The translations under genes and the position numbers were made by a program. From NCBI GenBank assembly GCA_027186245.1, contig CP114498.1, positions 9,727,001-9,791,000 of the forward strand: a DNA stretch of 64,000 bases, given 5' to 3'. A model generated the notes under the pieces. The model did not search any database, was not told the origin of the DNA, and was given only the letters and a program-made list of their open reading frames with translations. The DNA comes from Coriaria nepalensis. Taxonomy: Eukaryota > Streptophyta > Magnoliopsida > Cucurbitales > Coriariaceae. Below are positions 1 to 10,574 of this stretch, piece by piece (the stretch's first letter is position 1; each line of letters begins with the position of its first letter).

Positions 1-1765
1 GTCACGGAAAATAACAGGGGGATTTGCTTTGTTGTGAAGATAGTCCAATCCTTTGGCTGCACCTGCAGCTATTATTAGCCTCGTGTCCCAATCAAGTGGC
101 TCCTTATCTGGAGGAATATCTGCAATAAAATCATCACATAACTAAAGATAGTAGCAGACTCAGATTCAATGCTGTAACACAAGTTCAAAGGTGCTATGTT
201 AGTTATGAGCATCCATTGGAACATGTCAAAGAACAGAATCATATACTCTTTGTCCTTGTGGAATTTGTAACTGTTTTGGTAAAATCAAGTGATGATGCGT
301 GAGATGAGTCTTTAAGCACTGTATTATTATATTACCATGGAGGTGAGTTTCCAAAGACCCTAAGGGCATGTATTCATAGACAAGAAGACGCTGGTCCCCT
401 TCAGCACAGTAACCGATCAAGTTGACGAGGTTCGGGTGAAATAGGAGCGAGAGCATGAGCACCTCCACCAGAAACTCCTTGTCTCCTTGGAAACTTGTTT
501 CGTCAAGCTTTTTAACAGCTACAACCTTGTAACAACTTTCTTACATAAGAATAAGGGAAAGCAACTGTGCCTAATGATTTTAAAGAGGCTTGCACGCTTG
601 TGGGCTAATGAAATGTATACCTGATCATTTAGCGTCCCTCTGTAGACAGCACCAAACCCACCCTGTCCAATGAAAGTTTCAGACCTGAAGTTTTTGGTTG
701 CAGTTGCAAGCTCTCGGAAAGTGAATGTCTCGGCCTTATTGCCCTTGTGAGACTCATCTTTTGCTTCGGATTTTGTTCCTGACGATACTGGAAATCATTT
801 TTTGAATTAACTCAATTGGTTCAATAAGGAGGGATTCTATATGCAAAGACAATTTGAAGTGCTATGAAATCAACTACGGCTGATTTATCAAAAGGCGAAT
901 TGTTTTTCTTTAAACTCCATTTTCAGAGACAGAGCCAAACCCACCTCGCTCGACAAAGGATTCTCTACTTAAGCTTTTTGCTGGAGTTGAAATCTCTTGG
1001 AAAGCGAAGGATGGGGACATGTTGTGAGTAACCGAACCATCTTTCAGCATCGCTGTATCTGCTTCAGAGGCTGCATTGATTTTGAATGAAGCTCAGTCAT
1101 TTCTCCAAATCTCAAACAGAAATAACAGAGTATACGAAATGCCAATGTCTGAGTTTCCCGCTGGATGAATCTTTTCGGTAATAATAATAGCCCCAAAAGA
1201 ATTTCATATAACAGAAGAATATATGGCCAGATGGAAACCGAACAAAACAAAACAACACGATTCTCGACCAACAGGAATTGAAATAGTAAAAAGAACTCAT
1301 TGAAATGCATAAAAATTTGAATATCAGTTGGATTTTGAGTATCAAAAAGAACCTAAAATATCAGCAATCTCTGCAATTAGTTTATGAACAAAACCCAAGA
1401 GAAGATGAAGTAATCATCATTTCAGGTCCAGGAAACTCTCAGTTCAAACAAAAAGGAATTATGAGAAGCTCAGCAAAATATTGCAATGAGAAGAACAACA
1501 AAGGCACCTAACAAGAACAATAGGTATCCAAAAACCCTCTTAAATTTGAAGTCGAAAACAAAAACTAAACTCGTATAAGGAGCTATAAAGAATGAAAGAC
1601 GATAGAAACAGAGAAGAAAAGGAAATTGGGAAAAAGAAAAACAGACAGACCAGAAGATAATTGGGAAGCTAGGTCAGAAGGCCTGCTTTTCTTCATAACC
1701 TCGCCACCTCCGTCCCTCTTGAGCTTCTTCCCCTTTCTGCTTCCGAAACATGGACAATAACCCAT
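1..1765 (-). CDS. Receptor-like cytoplasmic kinase, RLCK-VII (CDG1/PBL-like), 5' part
   Basis: Ser/Thr protein kinase of the PBS1-like family, which relays receptor-kinase signals in brassinosteroid or immune pathways at the plasma membrane. I read five exons on the minus strand: 1765-1651, 1070-945, 787-621, 525-336 and 119-1; phases agree at every junction. The start MGYCPCFGS carries Gly2 with Cys4 and Cys6, typical of N-myristoylation plus palmitoylation. Exon 3 holds the glycine-rich loop [12 protein letters not shown], exon 4 the ATP-binding lysine in VAVKKL and the family peptide [16 protein letters not shown]. The last visible residues are VIFRD, the start of the RD-type catalytic loop, so the activation loop and C-lobe lie outside the window. 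The first exon's donor (1651) was chosen by phase and is the least certain junction. By neighbourhood it may be the CDG1 orthologue; the exact PBL subgroup cannot be fixed from half a protein. Confidence 0.88.
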
Positions 1766-2118
1766 TCGGTTCGTACCCCGAATCCAAATTTGTCTTCGAG
1801 ACGAAAACAAATTGATTCGTGCAATCGGGGACGGGAAATTGACAGAGACTCTGAATTCTATCAACAAACACTTTTTTTTTTTTTTTCTCCCTCCGAGAAA
1901 CAGACGAGCAAACCGTTACTTTAATTCCGCAAAGAATTAAATAATTTTTAATTATAATTATAATTATAATATGATATTGCAATATTTTAATGCAAGTTTT
2001 AGTGCGTAAAGATAAGATTTTTGTATGAAGTGAAAAACGGGTAATTTTAGCGCGTATCCTTAAATTGTGGAGGGAAGATTTAAAAACAAACGGATCGGAC
2101 AAGAGAAGTGAAGTTATT

Positions 2119-2157
2119 GTCCTGTCCTGTCCTGTCCTGTCCTGTCCTGTCCTGTCC
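2119..2157. repeat. CCTGT pentanucleotide microsatellite
   Basis: About eight perfect tandem copies of a 5-bp unit (cctgt) are read directly from the sequence. It lies about 350 bp upstream of the kinase start codon. Confidence 0.95.
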
Positions 2158-2882
2158 AATAGAGTATGCCATCAATTTTGTTAAAATTAAAATTTTCACC
2201 TAAATTTATTAAAATTTCATGAATAAATCCTCAAAATTTTAGTTAAAAGTAATTTTTTGTAAGGAAAGTCAAAAGCGTTAACTCACAATCAAACAATAAA
2301 AGGAAATGCAACCACAATTCACGAAGACAATTTCCATGACTCATTAATCCATCATTCTTAATGAATCAAATCGATCGGTATATATATAATCTTATCATTA
2401 TAACATTAAAAGCGATCGGATCGCATCACATCATTAATATATAACATTCTTCATGTATGAAATCATTTGATGAGCAATAAAACAATTTTCTACTAGTTCA
2501 AAGTTTGAGCAAATTGGTTGGAAGAAGAGTTAAGGATACATGACACACGACATGATTTCATGTAACAACTTTCGGACAATAAAGAGATCAGTGCTTATAA
2601 TTAATGAATTAATATTTGATGCAGTCGTACGTAAGAACTTGATCCATCACTTCCAAGTCTCCCTAAAACCGAGATTAAGGAGCCGCTGTATATTATCATG
2701 TACCGGAACAGCCTGATAGATACCCCATGGCTCATGCATGCTTTGTCCAACTAGAAACCGACAACAAACACTAATCAGCTCGCTGACAATTCTTATACCA
2801 AAAAATAGATATCAAAAAGCAGTCCAGTCAACGTACGTACGTCAGCTGCAAGGTAAGCAAAAGAATACGACCAACGCCCGGT

Positions 2883-2913
2883 TGATCTGATCTGATCTGA
2901 TCTGATCTGATCA
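2883..2913. repeat. GATCT pentanucleotide microsatellite
   Basis: About six tandem copies of gatct are followed after some 35 bp by a TTC trinucleotide run. Both are simple repeats in intergenic DNA. Confidence 0.93.
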
Positions 2914-3318
2914 GGGAGGAACAAAGGCTGAGCAAAGCCGCCTTATTGTCTTCTTCTTCTTCTTCTTCTTCCTTTTTTTTCCTCACTTTTTTAGATCGTT
3001 TTTTACTTTTAACAATCATACAGGCTGCTGCTGCTAGCCTAGCTGCGCTCCTGACTGATCAAAAGTTCTACATTTAATTAATAAACTTCAATTTAAAAAG
3101 AAAACTAAAAAGAAAAAGAATTTACAGTTCCCGCAGGTGGGAGGAGGGAGATAATTAAAGAGAAAGGAAGCAGGAGCAGCTTTCGGAGCATGCCTTACTG
3201 TAACACCCGAAAAAGGTGAAAGGATCAGACCACCATGGAAGCTAGCTATCTAGCTACAAACCTCGATCCAGTGTAATTAATTAATGTTTAATCTGCGCAC
3301 GCGTATATACTAATTGCC

Positions 3319-3903
3319 ACCAGTTTAAGTTTGGAGTGGTTTTAGAAATTTGTAATTTTTTATACTTGGATTTTTAAAGTGCTTTTTAGTAATAAAATAA
3401 ATAGCTCCATCTCTAAGTAATTTAGAAACCCTAAAGCAAAAAAGAATCGAAGCCATGGAAAGAGGAAGACGAGATCAGAGGAAATTTTGCCCCTTTCTTC
3501 ATGGATGACGCCTTAACTGAATATTGTAAGCTTCTATGGAAGCCTCTGATCACCTCCGGACTCATTGCCATCATTCCTTTCCACCCTACTATCAATCAAG
3601 TCTGGGTTTGGAATCTCAGGTTCCATGTAGTGCAGCAGGAGACATAAGGTCAATGAAAATAAATGGGAAATGATAGTTAAAGAGGAAGAGATTAGATGAT
3701 TACATGTAGTGCAGCATGAGACATAAGGTCAATGAATTAGCTAATCATCTAACCAAAGAGGGTTAATTATCTTTTTGCTTTAGGGTTTCTAAATTATTAT
3801 AGACAAATTTGAATCAAACAATTTAGAATTTTATTACATAAAAGTTCCTTAAGTGTATAAAATTAATTTTTACCCCGAGAATGCCAAACTTCAATCAAAC
3901 TGA
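3319..3903. mobile_element. MITE-like element with long imperfect terminal inverted repeats
   Basis: The left arm (about 3320-3442) and the reverse complement of the right arm (about 3771-3900) share the same order of motifs. These are an outer cagttta/aagtttgg block, an AT-rich block with TTTTATAC and aataaaat, and an identical inner 22-bp block ending tttagaaaccctaaagc (3421-3442 and 3771-3793 inverted). The centre has no transposase and contains a 34-bp sequence repeated with one mismatch at 3624-3657 and 3703-3736. This structure fits a short non-autonomous DNA transposon. I could not identify clean target-site duplications, so the superfamily is open. Confidence 0.6.
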
Positions 3904-4925
3904 TATAAATTGCAGATTGTAAGATCTCCAAGTACTTCAAAATCAACCCCCAAACCCCAATTGCCACTTGATCTAGCTATACTTATACTACTACTGCACT
4001 TATGATGATCATAATCGTCACCTGTGAATCAAATCATAAGTGCAAGTTTTGATCTGGGGTGGTCGCCATTCTTCCACGTACGTACGACTCCATTCATGAT
4101 ATATGCATGCATTAATCCTTCATGCCTGTTATCCGTCCGTATGTTCTTCCTCTTGCAAAGAAAAGGCTGGCAGTTCTGTCTCTTAATGGGTTAGTTAGTG
4201 GAGTCATAAGTTGGTTAGTTAATTCGTTAATTATAAAGTTTCTTAGGATCTGAGTAGAACAACTCATTTAAATAGGATTAGAGTTGTGATGTTACAATAC
4301 AGTTAGAAATGAGTTGTGATGTTACAATACAGTTAGTTCATGAAATTAAGAACACAAAGTAATAAATATAACAAGATTATCATTACTATATCATAACGAC
4401 CACGAATATATGGTAAGAAATGAGGAGATCACAGGTACTGGGTATGTTGGTTAGTTGAATTCAAACTTGAAAGAGTTGAATTACGTACTATTTCGCCACG
4501 CAGTACGTATATTATAAGTAGATGATATTAAAAACACAGGCTACGTATGAAAATGATGTTCATGCTTTATAAATGACTTAATCATGAATGCAGAGAACAA
4601 AGTTCATGAAATAGGGGGCTGGTATTCCAGTCAAAAGAGAGATTGTTGAATCTACCTATACATATCACATGATATATATGTCTCTCTCTCCCTTTATGTT
4701 ATGTAGCCTAGCTATACGTATAAGTATATATATATATATGTATGTATATGATGTTTATGTACAGTAAACGTACAACAAGATCTCTGATCCATGCGAATGC
4801 AAGAAGCAGTTGTAGAAAAAGACCCAGACAAGCACAATCGAATCGTATGATTTTTTTTTTAATTTTTCACACCCAAAAAAGAAGCTTTTCTTGTCCCCTA
4901 CTTTATTTTTACAGTCTCCAATAAA

Positions 4926-4960
<35 letters not shown>

Positions 4961-5627
4961 TGCCATTAATTTATCATTTATGTGCTGGAAAAGGATAAGA
5001 GAAACATCCCTGTACGATTCTGCATTTTCCTTTTTCAGCTTCAACCGGCCTGCTCTTCGCTATATTAATTTGTTCATAGAATCATATGGATGCATGTTGT
5101 GAGATTTTTAATCAATGCTTAACAAATATATATATATATATGTGGATAGATGGTCATAGTAGAAATGGCATTATGTATGTATGTATGTATGTATGTATGT
5201 ATGTATGTATGTATGTATGTATGTATGCATATAATAATTTATATGCACGTACTTTATTACAAATTTTAACACATGGGAATGCATGCTGCAAATGTACACG
5301 TCAATGGGACCGACAAGAGGAGAGACAGAGCCGTCTATTAGCCCTACCCTCTTCTGATAAAGCCTGCACTTCTTGTTTCTCTTTCTTGACTTCACCCCAT
5401 CTCCATCAAACCCACTTCTAACCTCTAAGCCTCCTTCTTTAATCATAAACAACAGACACTAGTTTTTTATCACCTAATTGATTAATCAAAGGGTTACTTA
5501 ATTAACGGGATCACAAGCTACACTTCCCTAACTACAAATCTGACTCTCTCTCTCTCAACAAACACACAACAAGACTAGATGACAAGTGACAAGTTTAGTT
5601 TTGACATGAACCATGAAAACTCACCTC
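3904..5627. other. Intergenic DNA and glutaredoxin promoter region
   Basis: No gene recognised. It contains a 26-bp direct repeat with 30-bp period (4281-4306 and 4311-4336), an A-tract of about 30 nt at 4931-4959, TA dinucleotide runs, and a long ATGT tetramer array. The right-hand 300 bp is CT-rich and leads into a TATA box, so it is likely the glutaredoxin promoter. Confidence 0.6.
5172..5228. repeat. ATGT tetranucleotide microsatellite
   Basis: About 14 perfect copies of atgt are seen directly, about 570 bp upstream of the glutaredoxin start codon. Such long perfect arrays are usually length-polymorphic. Confidence 0.95.
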
Positions 5628-5635
5628 TATAAATA
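5628..5635 (+). promoter_or_regulatory. TATA box of the glutaredoxin gene
   Basis: The sequence tataaata in a pyrimidine-rich context lies 160 bp before the ATG at 5796. It is followed by a CT-rich leader, as is usual for plant core promoters. Confidence 0.65.
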
Positions 5636-5795
5636 CAACCCTCACTTCCATTCTTACTCACTTATTCAGTACTCATTCTCCCTCCCTCCCTCTCTTTCTC
5701 TCACCATATCCACCTTCATTCCTTCCTCTCACCAACCTCATTGCTACATTCTCTTAGTTAGTTATAATCAACATATAGAACCAAAATCATTAAAA

Positions 5796-6221
5796 ATGCA
5801 TTACCAGACACAATCATGGAGCTCGGATAACTACTTTCTCCCTACAAGGGCGGCCATTAGTACTAAAGCTATGGGCAGGATGAATGTGATGGACCCACTA
5901 GAGCGGATAGAAAGAGTGGTCTCAGAGAGCGCCGTCGTGATCTTCAGCGTGAGCACGTGCTGCATGTGCCACGCCATCAAGCGCCTCTTCTGCGGCATGG
6001 GTGTCAATCCGACGGTCTACGAGCTGGATGAAGATCCTAGGGGGGAAGATATCGAGAGGACGTTGATGAGGATCATGGGCTCCCCGTTTAGCTCATCCGC
6101 TTCTGTACCGATTGTTTTCATTGGCGGGAAGCTGGTGGGGGCCATGGATAGAGTTATGGCTTCTCATATCAATGGCTCCCTCGTCCCTCTTCTCAAAGAT
6201 GCTGGAGCTCTCTGGCTCTGA
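5796..6221 (+). CDS. CC-type glutaredoxin (ROXY family)
   Basis: Intronless 141-residue land-plant-specific glutaredoxin. These proteins act in the nucleus with TGA bZIP factors, in floral development, defence or nitrogen signalling. The active-site motif CCMC is at residues 55-58 after the beta strand [10 protein letters not shown] glutaredoxin TVP-like loop ([13 protein letters not shown]) and helix follow. Near the C-terminus there is an LxxLL-type stretch (LVPLL) and the protein ends ALWL, the signature of ROXY1/ROXY2-like members that bind TGA factors and TOPLESS. The frame is open upstream to 5613, but that part translates leader sequence after the TATA box, and MHYQ at 5796 fits the family length. 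Orthology to ROXY1 or to another ROXY is not settled by eye. Confidence 0.93.
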   Translation: MHYQTQSWSSDNYFLPTRAAISTKAMGRMNVMDPLERIERVVSESAVVIFSVSTCCMCHAIKRLFCGMGVNPTVYELDEDPRGEDIERTLMRIMGSPFSSSASVPIVFIGGKLVGAMDRVMASHINGSLVPLLKDAGALWL

Positions 6222-6658
6222 ATCAATCTCTTAACTTTGGCTTTACTAATTGTAAATTTGAACTTCCTTCTTTAATTTAGAGTAAGAGAGAGATTAGATT
6301 TAGTTATTAAAAAAAAAAAGAAGAAGCTCTTTCATTTACTTCTTGCTGCAATCAAGTAATGTTCTTTCTCTATCTACACTGCTTTGTGACAAATTTGGTC
6401 GGAAAATGTAGAAAGAGATCAGTGTTATAATCGGAGTGGTTTCGGCCCAGTTTCATGGGCCTACTAAAATTGGCCCAAACCAAAAATTAATTTGGGATGT
6501 TAATAAATAAATAAATTAAAAATGAAAGTCGTTGGAATTTTGACAGTTACACAAAATCCTTTTTATTATCATCTCTAAGCACGAGCTAGTTAGAAGTTCC
6601 CATTTTGTTTTCACACTCGAACGGAAAAGCGATCGGTGAATATCGGAAGAAGGGAGCT
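6222..6658. other. Spacer between glutaredoxin and SKL1
   Basis: This holds the 3' untranslated region of the glutaredoxin gene, with an A-run near 6309, and the promoter and leader of the next gene. Nothing else recognised. Confidence 0.5.
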
Positions 6659-8642
6659 ATGGCGACGGCGGCAACCACCGTGTATTCCCCCCGTCCGAGT
6701 ATCCGATTCAACAGTCACTCTATCCATCTGCAAGTCGTCACTTCCAGTTTCATCCCCCAATTCTTCAATTCTTCTTCCCCTAATTTCAAGCGCAGTCTTA
6801 AACTTCCTTCTTCTCGCGCTCGCTTTCTTAAATCTCTCACCAGTACTTGCTCGATATCTGAAGAAACTGCTTCCAGTGAGTCTCTCTTATCTAAATCCCT
6901 ATAAAGTGATTGCCCACTTACTATATTTGTAAGTTGTAATTGATTATTTAGTGGCTAAGAATTAATGAGGAAATTGGGCCCGGATTAGTTTGTTCTTTCA
7001 TGTTAATCTGTGTGTCTGGATTCAATTTCGTTAATCGGTGCTTTTATATTCTGTTTTAGATTCAGCTACAGAGGTTGCTGTGATTGCCCCCTCTCTTGAA
7101 TTGAAGGTTCGATATCATTCTCTTTGCCCTCAAATTATTATACATACTTGCGTTTTTATCTATACAGTGAATAAAAGGGATGGGAATAAGTTTGAAAAGT
7201 ATGTTATAGAATGAAGGCTAAAAATACGGGGGAGTTTTCTTTAACTTGCTTTATTTTGCAGTGTCTAAGCCAAAATCGTGATGGCCTACTGTGATTTAAT
7301 TTCTAGCTTGCTGCATTATTCTTGTGGTTTGAAGTGCTTATCTTAACTGCTCAGTTTTAATTCAGAAGAAGGCAATGGACATATCTCCTGTACTGCGAGG
7401 AACTTCAATATTTCTTGTTGGTAAGTAATACTTGTCACTCCCCAATGAGTTATACTACTTGGTGGTGGAAATTATAGTTTCTCTATTTCTCTGTTGATAT
7501 AAAGGCATGAAAAGCTCCATAAAATCCAACTTGGGAAAGCTTCTAGCAGACGTTTTACAATATTATTACTTTGACAGGTACTTATAAACCAATCATATGA
7601 AGTGCAATCTTGTGGCTCTAAATGCTTTCTTAGCTAAACCTGAAAATATGAATGTTTAATATATAGTGATAGTTTGGTTGAAGAAGCTGCCGGTGGTCCT
7701 TCTGCTGCTAAAACTTATCGGGAGAATGATGAAATGGGATTCCGTGCTTCTGAGGTAAATCCTTATACAATTTGATATTGCAACGTAAGCTTTAGTATTT
7801 GGTTAAGATTAGTAGGTCAGTAGTCTCATAGGAAAGTGCTGATATTCTCAATTGGTTGCAGACTGAAGTTCTGAAGCAGTTATCCTCAATGGGCCGGCTG
7901 GTAGTTTGCACTGGAGATGGTGCTGTTCAGAGTTCAACCAATCTGTATGACAAATTATTGCTCACAACAATCTATTATTAGTTCATGTTCTTTCCTTTTG
8001 TCCTCACTCAAAACTCAAACATGTACAGGGCATTGTTGAGGCATGGGATCTCACTATGGATTGATGTACCATTGGAGATAGTAGCCAAGGAATCGATTTC
8101 TTCCGGTGAATCATCTGTCTCCACCTCAGAATCTTATTCAGAGGTATTATCTTACTCACCAAGTCTATTACCATAGTATTTCCATATAAAAGCACATTCC
8201 GGTCTATCACAATCTCTGTCTGTTTCACGATTTGGCGGTTCCAATGTATGAAACAGGTGGTGGGCAGAGTTGCTTCTCGCTATGAGTCATTAAAAGATGG
8301 CCTTTCTACAGCTGATGCAACTATTTCACTCCTAAGTACATCTCTCCGACTTTCTTAATTGGTTTGATGTTGATTTGAGGTTGCCTTGCTGCCTCTAACA
8401 GGTTCTTATTCTTTGCAGAGGTAGCTTCAAAATTGGGCCACGAGGATGCAAATGCAGTCACCTCAGAAGGCTTGACATTGGAGGTGAGTATTACTGAAGT
8501 GTCTTATGGAACATGGCAAGACTGCTGATTAGATAGATTAGATGCTAACTAAACACTGGATTCTTCACTTCAGGTTCTTGAGGAGATGGAAAAACTGACA
8601 AGGGTAAAGAAAATGATGGAAGAGGCCGCAAGACCTTTCTAA
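6659..8642 (+). CDS. SKL1: Shikimate-kinase-like protein 1, chloroplastic (non-canonical P-loop)
   Basis: Plastid protein related to shikimate kinase but diverged in function; Arabidopsis SKL1 lacks the kinase reaction and is needed for chloroplast biogenesis. Ten exons in one consistent frame: 6659-6875, 7060-7106, 7366-7420, 7505-7577, 7667-7754, 7862-7944, 8029-8143, 8257-8335, 8419-8483 and 8574-8642, giving 296 residues. The first 70 residues are Ser/Arg-rich and poor in acidic residues, like a transit peptide. The fold core is recognisable: TSIFLVGMKSSIKSNLGKLL, then YYYFDSDSLVEE, then GRLVVCTGDGAVQSSTNLALL. At the P-loop (residues about 106-114) the GxxGxGKS/T pattern is replaced by GMKSSIKSN, so normal ATP binding is unlikely. 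It ends ARPF before TAA. Confidence 0.93.
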
Positions 8643-10574
8643 AAGTCTGATTTTTAGTAGTATATGTATCCCTTGGATGGTATGTATATGTACAGCATTA
8701 GTCCCAGTAATCCTGTTATCCATATATTTGTTGGGCTGGCCCGTACTGTATGTTGTGCGGGTCAAGATGAGGTAAACAAGGGGTTAAAGAAAATGGGCGT
8801 TGGCCCGCTGTTTTGTGTTGGCCTTCTTACCGCATGCACGATGGAATTTATCTATTTCGATGGCAGCAAAAACTAGAGGACTGTACTACAAGTGGGCAAT
8901 GACTAATGAGTGTTCCTAATTCCTATGCATACAGCCACGTGTCATCTTGAGCGGAGGAGGTTGTCCGTTTTTTAGCAGTGAACAGGCAGGACGTGTCATG
9001 CAAAGAGAGGCGCTGTTTGGTTTGGAAACTTTGGATTCCTTCCTTCCTTCCTTCCTTCCTTCCTTCCTTCCTTCCTTCCCTGTTGAATAATGAATAGAAG
9101 AGGGATGGAATTCTCTCGTCTAGCGACCCTCACTTGGAGCTCAAAATCTGTATTCGAACAACTTGGCAGAAAAAAAGACATAATTATTAGAAAAAATAGA
9201 AAGTAAGAAAAGAAAGATGCAGACTAGTATTATTTTATCAGACCAACAGTTGGGAAAGGCGAAATGACTGTTGAATCCTTCGAGAAATTCTGGTGACGAA
9301 GTTAGCAGCGTAGATGATGATGGCGTCGATGACGCCTGCGTTATGACTTTTGATTAAAAAAGTTATAGAACACCCATCCCCATCTTCTAGTACACCCAAA
9401 CCCAAAAACGAGAGTAACGGAGATGATTATTCATTCACCCCAATTTGAGGGGTCTTCTTTTCCCTTTTTCTTCCTTTTCTTCACCGGATGTTTTTCAATT
9501 TATTGAATCACTTATTGTTTCTTTTGGTGATCGTGATATAGAGATCTAGATGATTATTCCACCCAATTATTTGATCAAAGCGCTTTATTGGTGCGTCTAA
9601 TCCCAAAAGCTTTATTTGAGCTCGATTCTGCTTTGATTTTTGGTAGTCTTTTGCGATTCTTTGGAGGAATCCTTTGTTCTGTTCTGTGATTTCTAACTTG
9701 CAAATTTTGTTGGTTGGTTTCTTGCTTCTGTAAATTTAACTTGAAGAATGGGAATTAAATCAACTCGAATTTTGACTTGTAGTAGATGATACGAATGATC
9801 AGCCCATTCTTAATCATTCTGGAATTTCCTCTTTTTGCAAACCTGTGCCGTTTCAAGCAGAATTTCCTTCTTTTCCCCAGTTTTCATAATTCTGCAATTT
9901 TGTTGTCAAGGTTGACATGGTAGTCAACTAGTTTGATTGAAAACTCTCTCTCTCTTTTTTGTATATGTATGTATATATATAATAAGGAAAGAAAGGTAAA
10001 GTAGTAACATTTTCTATTTTGTGGTGGAGGAGTGGCTAATGAGATAAGCGTATATTTGTCTTTATTTCTCTCCATTCTATATAGAATTACACTTGATTGA
10101 TTGATCATTTTGTTCCTATATTCTTTTGATTGTTTTTCTAACTGATTGGCGACCTTCAATATGGTTTATAAACTGGGTAGGAATTGGGAATTGGGATTTG
10201 AGATAATGTTTATATTCAGATAACCAAGTCATTTTGATATTCTTTCAGGCACATCCATTGATTTTATTGGGATAGATGGCTTACTTGCATTCAGTTAGTT
10301 GCTTGTTCAGAGGGCAGAAGTTGTGTGTAAATTTTAATCTGAGTATAGACGTGACAATGGTATCTCAAGTGCTTGAAATGTGGATGCCTTTGGTAGATAC
10401 ATAGTCAGTCTGCTTTTTATATCTAGATTTCCAAGCACATTGTTTTCAGGGCATTCTTGTTTGGAAAGAAATTCATACTACTGTGGATATCAGATGAGGG
10501 GAATGAGTAGCAGCACATATAATAGCCTGTAACCCGAGAAAGATATAGAGGGAAAGCTTCTGGCCAAATAGGTG
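8643..10574. other. Intergenic DNA and probable 5' leader of the ATOS-like gene
   Basis: 8643-8900 is likely the 3' untranslated region of SKL1. A CCTT tetramer array of about ten copies lies at 9040-9079. From about 9420 the sequence becomes T-rich and leader-like, and an acceptor-like ttttcag ends at 10449, so the next gene may have a non-coding first exon and a long 5' UTR intron. No coding sequence is recognised. Confidence 0.45.
9040..9079. repeat. CCTT tetranucleotide microsatellite
   Basis: About ten tandem copies of a CCTT unit are read directly; it lies in the spacer between SKL1 and the ATOS-like gene. Confidence 0.94.

Larger units (their letters stand above)
1880..3318. other. 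Intergenic DNA upstream of the kinase, with microsatellites
   Basis: No coding region with family resemblance is visible. The stretch is AT-rich and contains a CCTGT pentamer array at about 2119-2157, a GATCT pentamer array at about 2883-2913 and a TTC run near 2950-2971. Apparent reading frames here are built from these repeats. The kinase promoter and 5' leader must lie in the part nearest 1765. Confidence 0.6.

Noticed and set aside
1674..2159. Long minus-strand open frame over the CCTGT array
   Set aside because: It is built from the pentamer repeat and overlaps the kinase first exon in another frame; no family features.
5086..5452. Open frames on both strands over the ATGT array
   Set aside because: The protein is mostly a repeat of the microsatellite (YVCM or THTI runs); not a gene.
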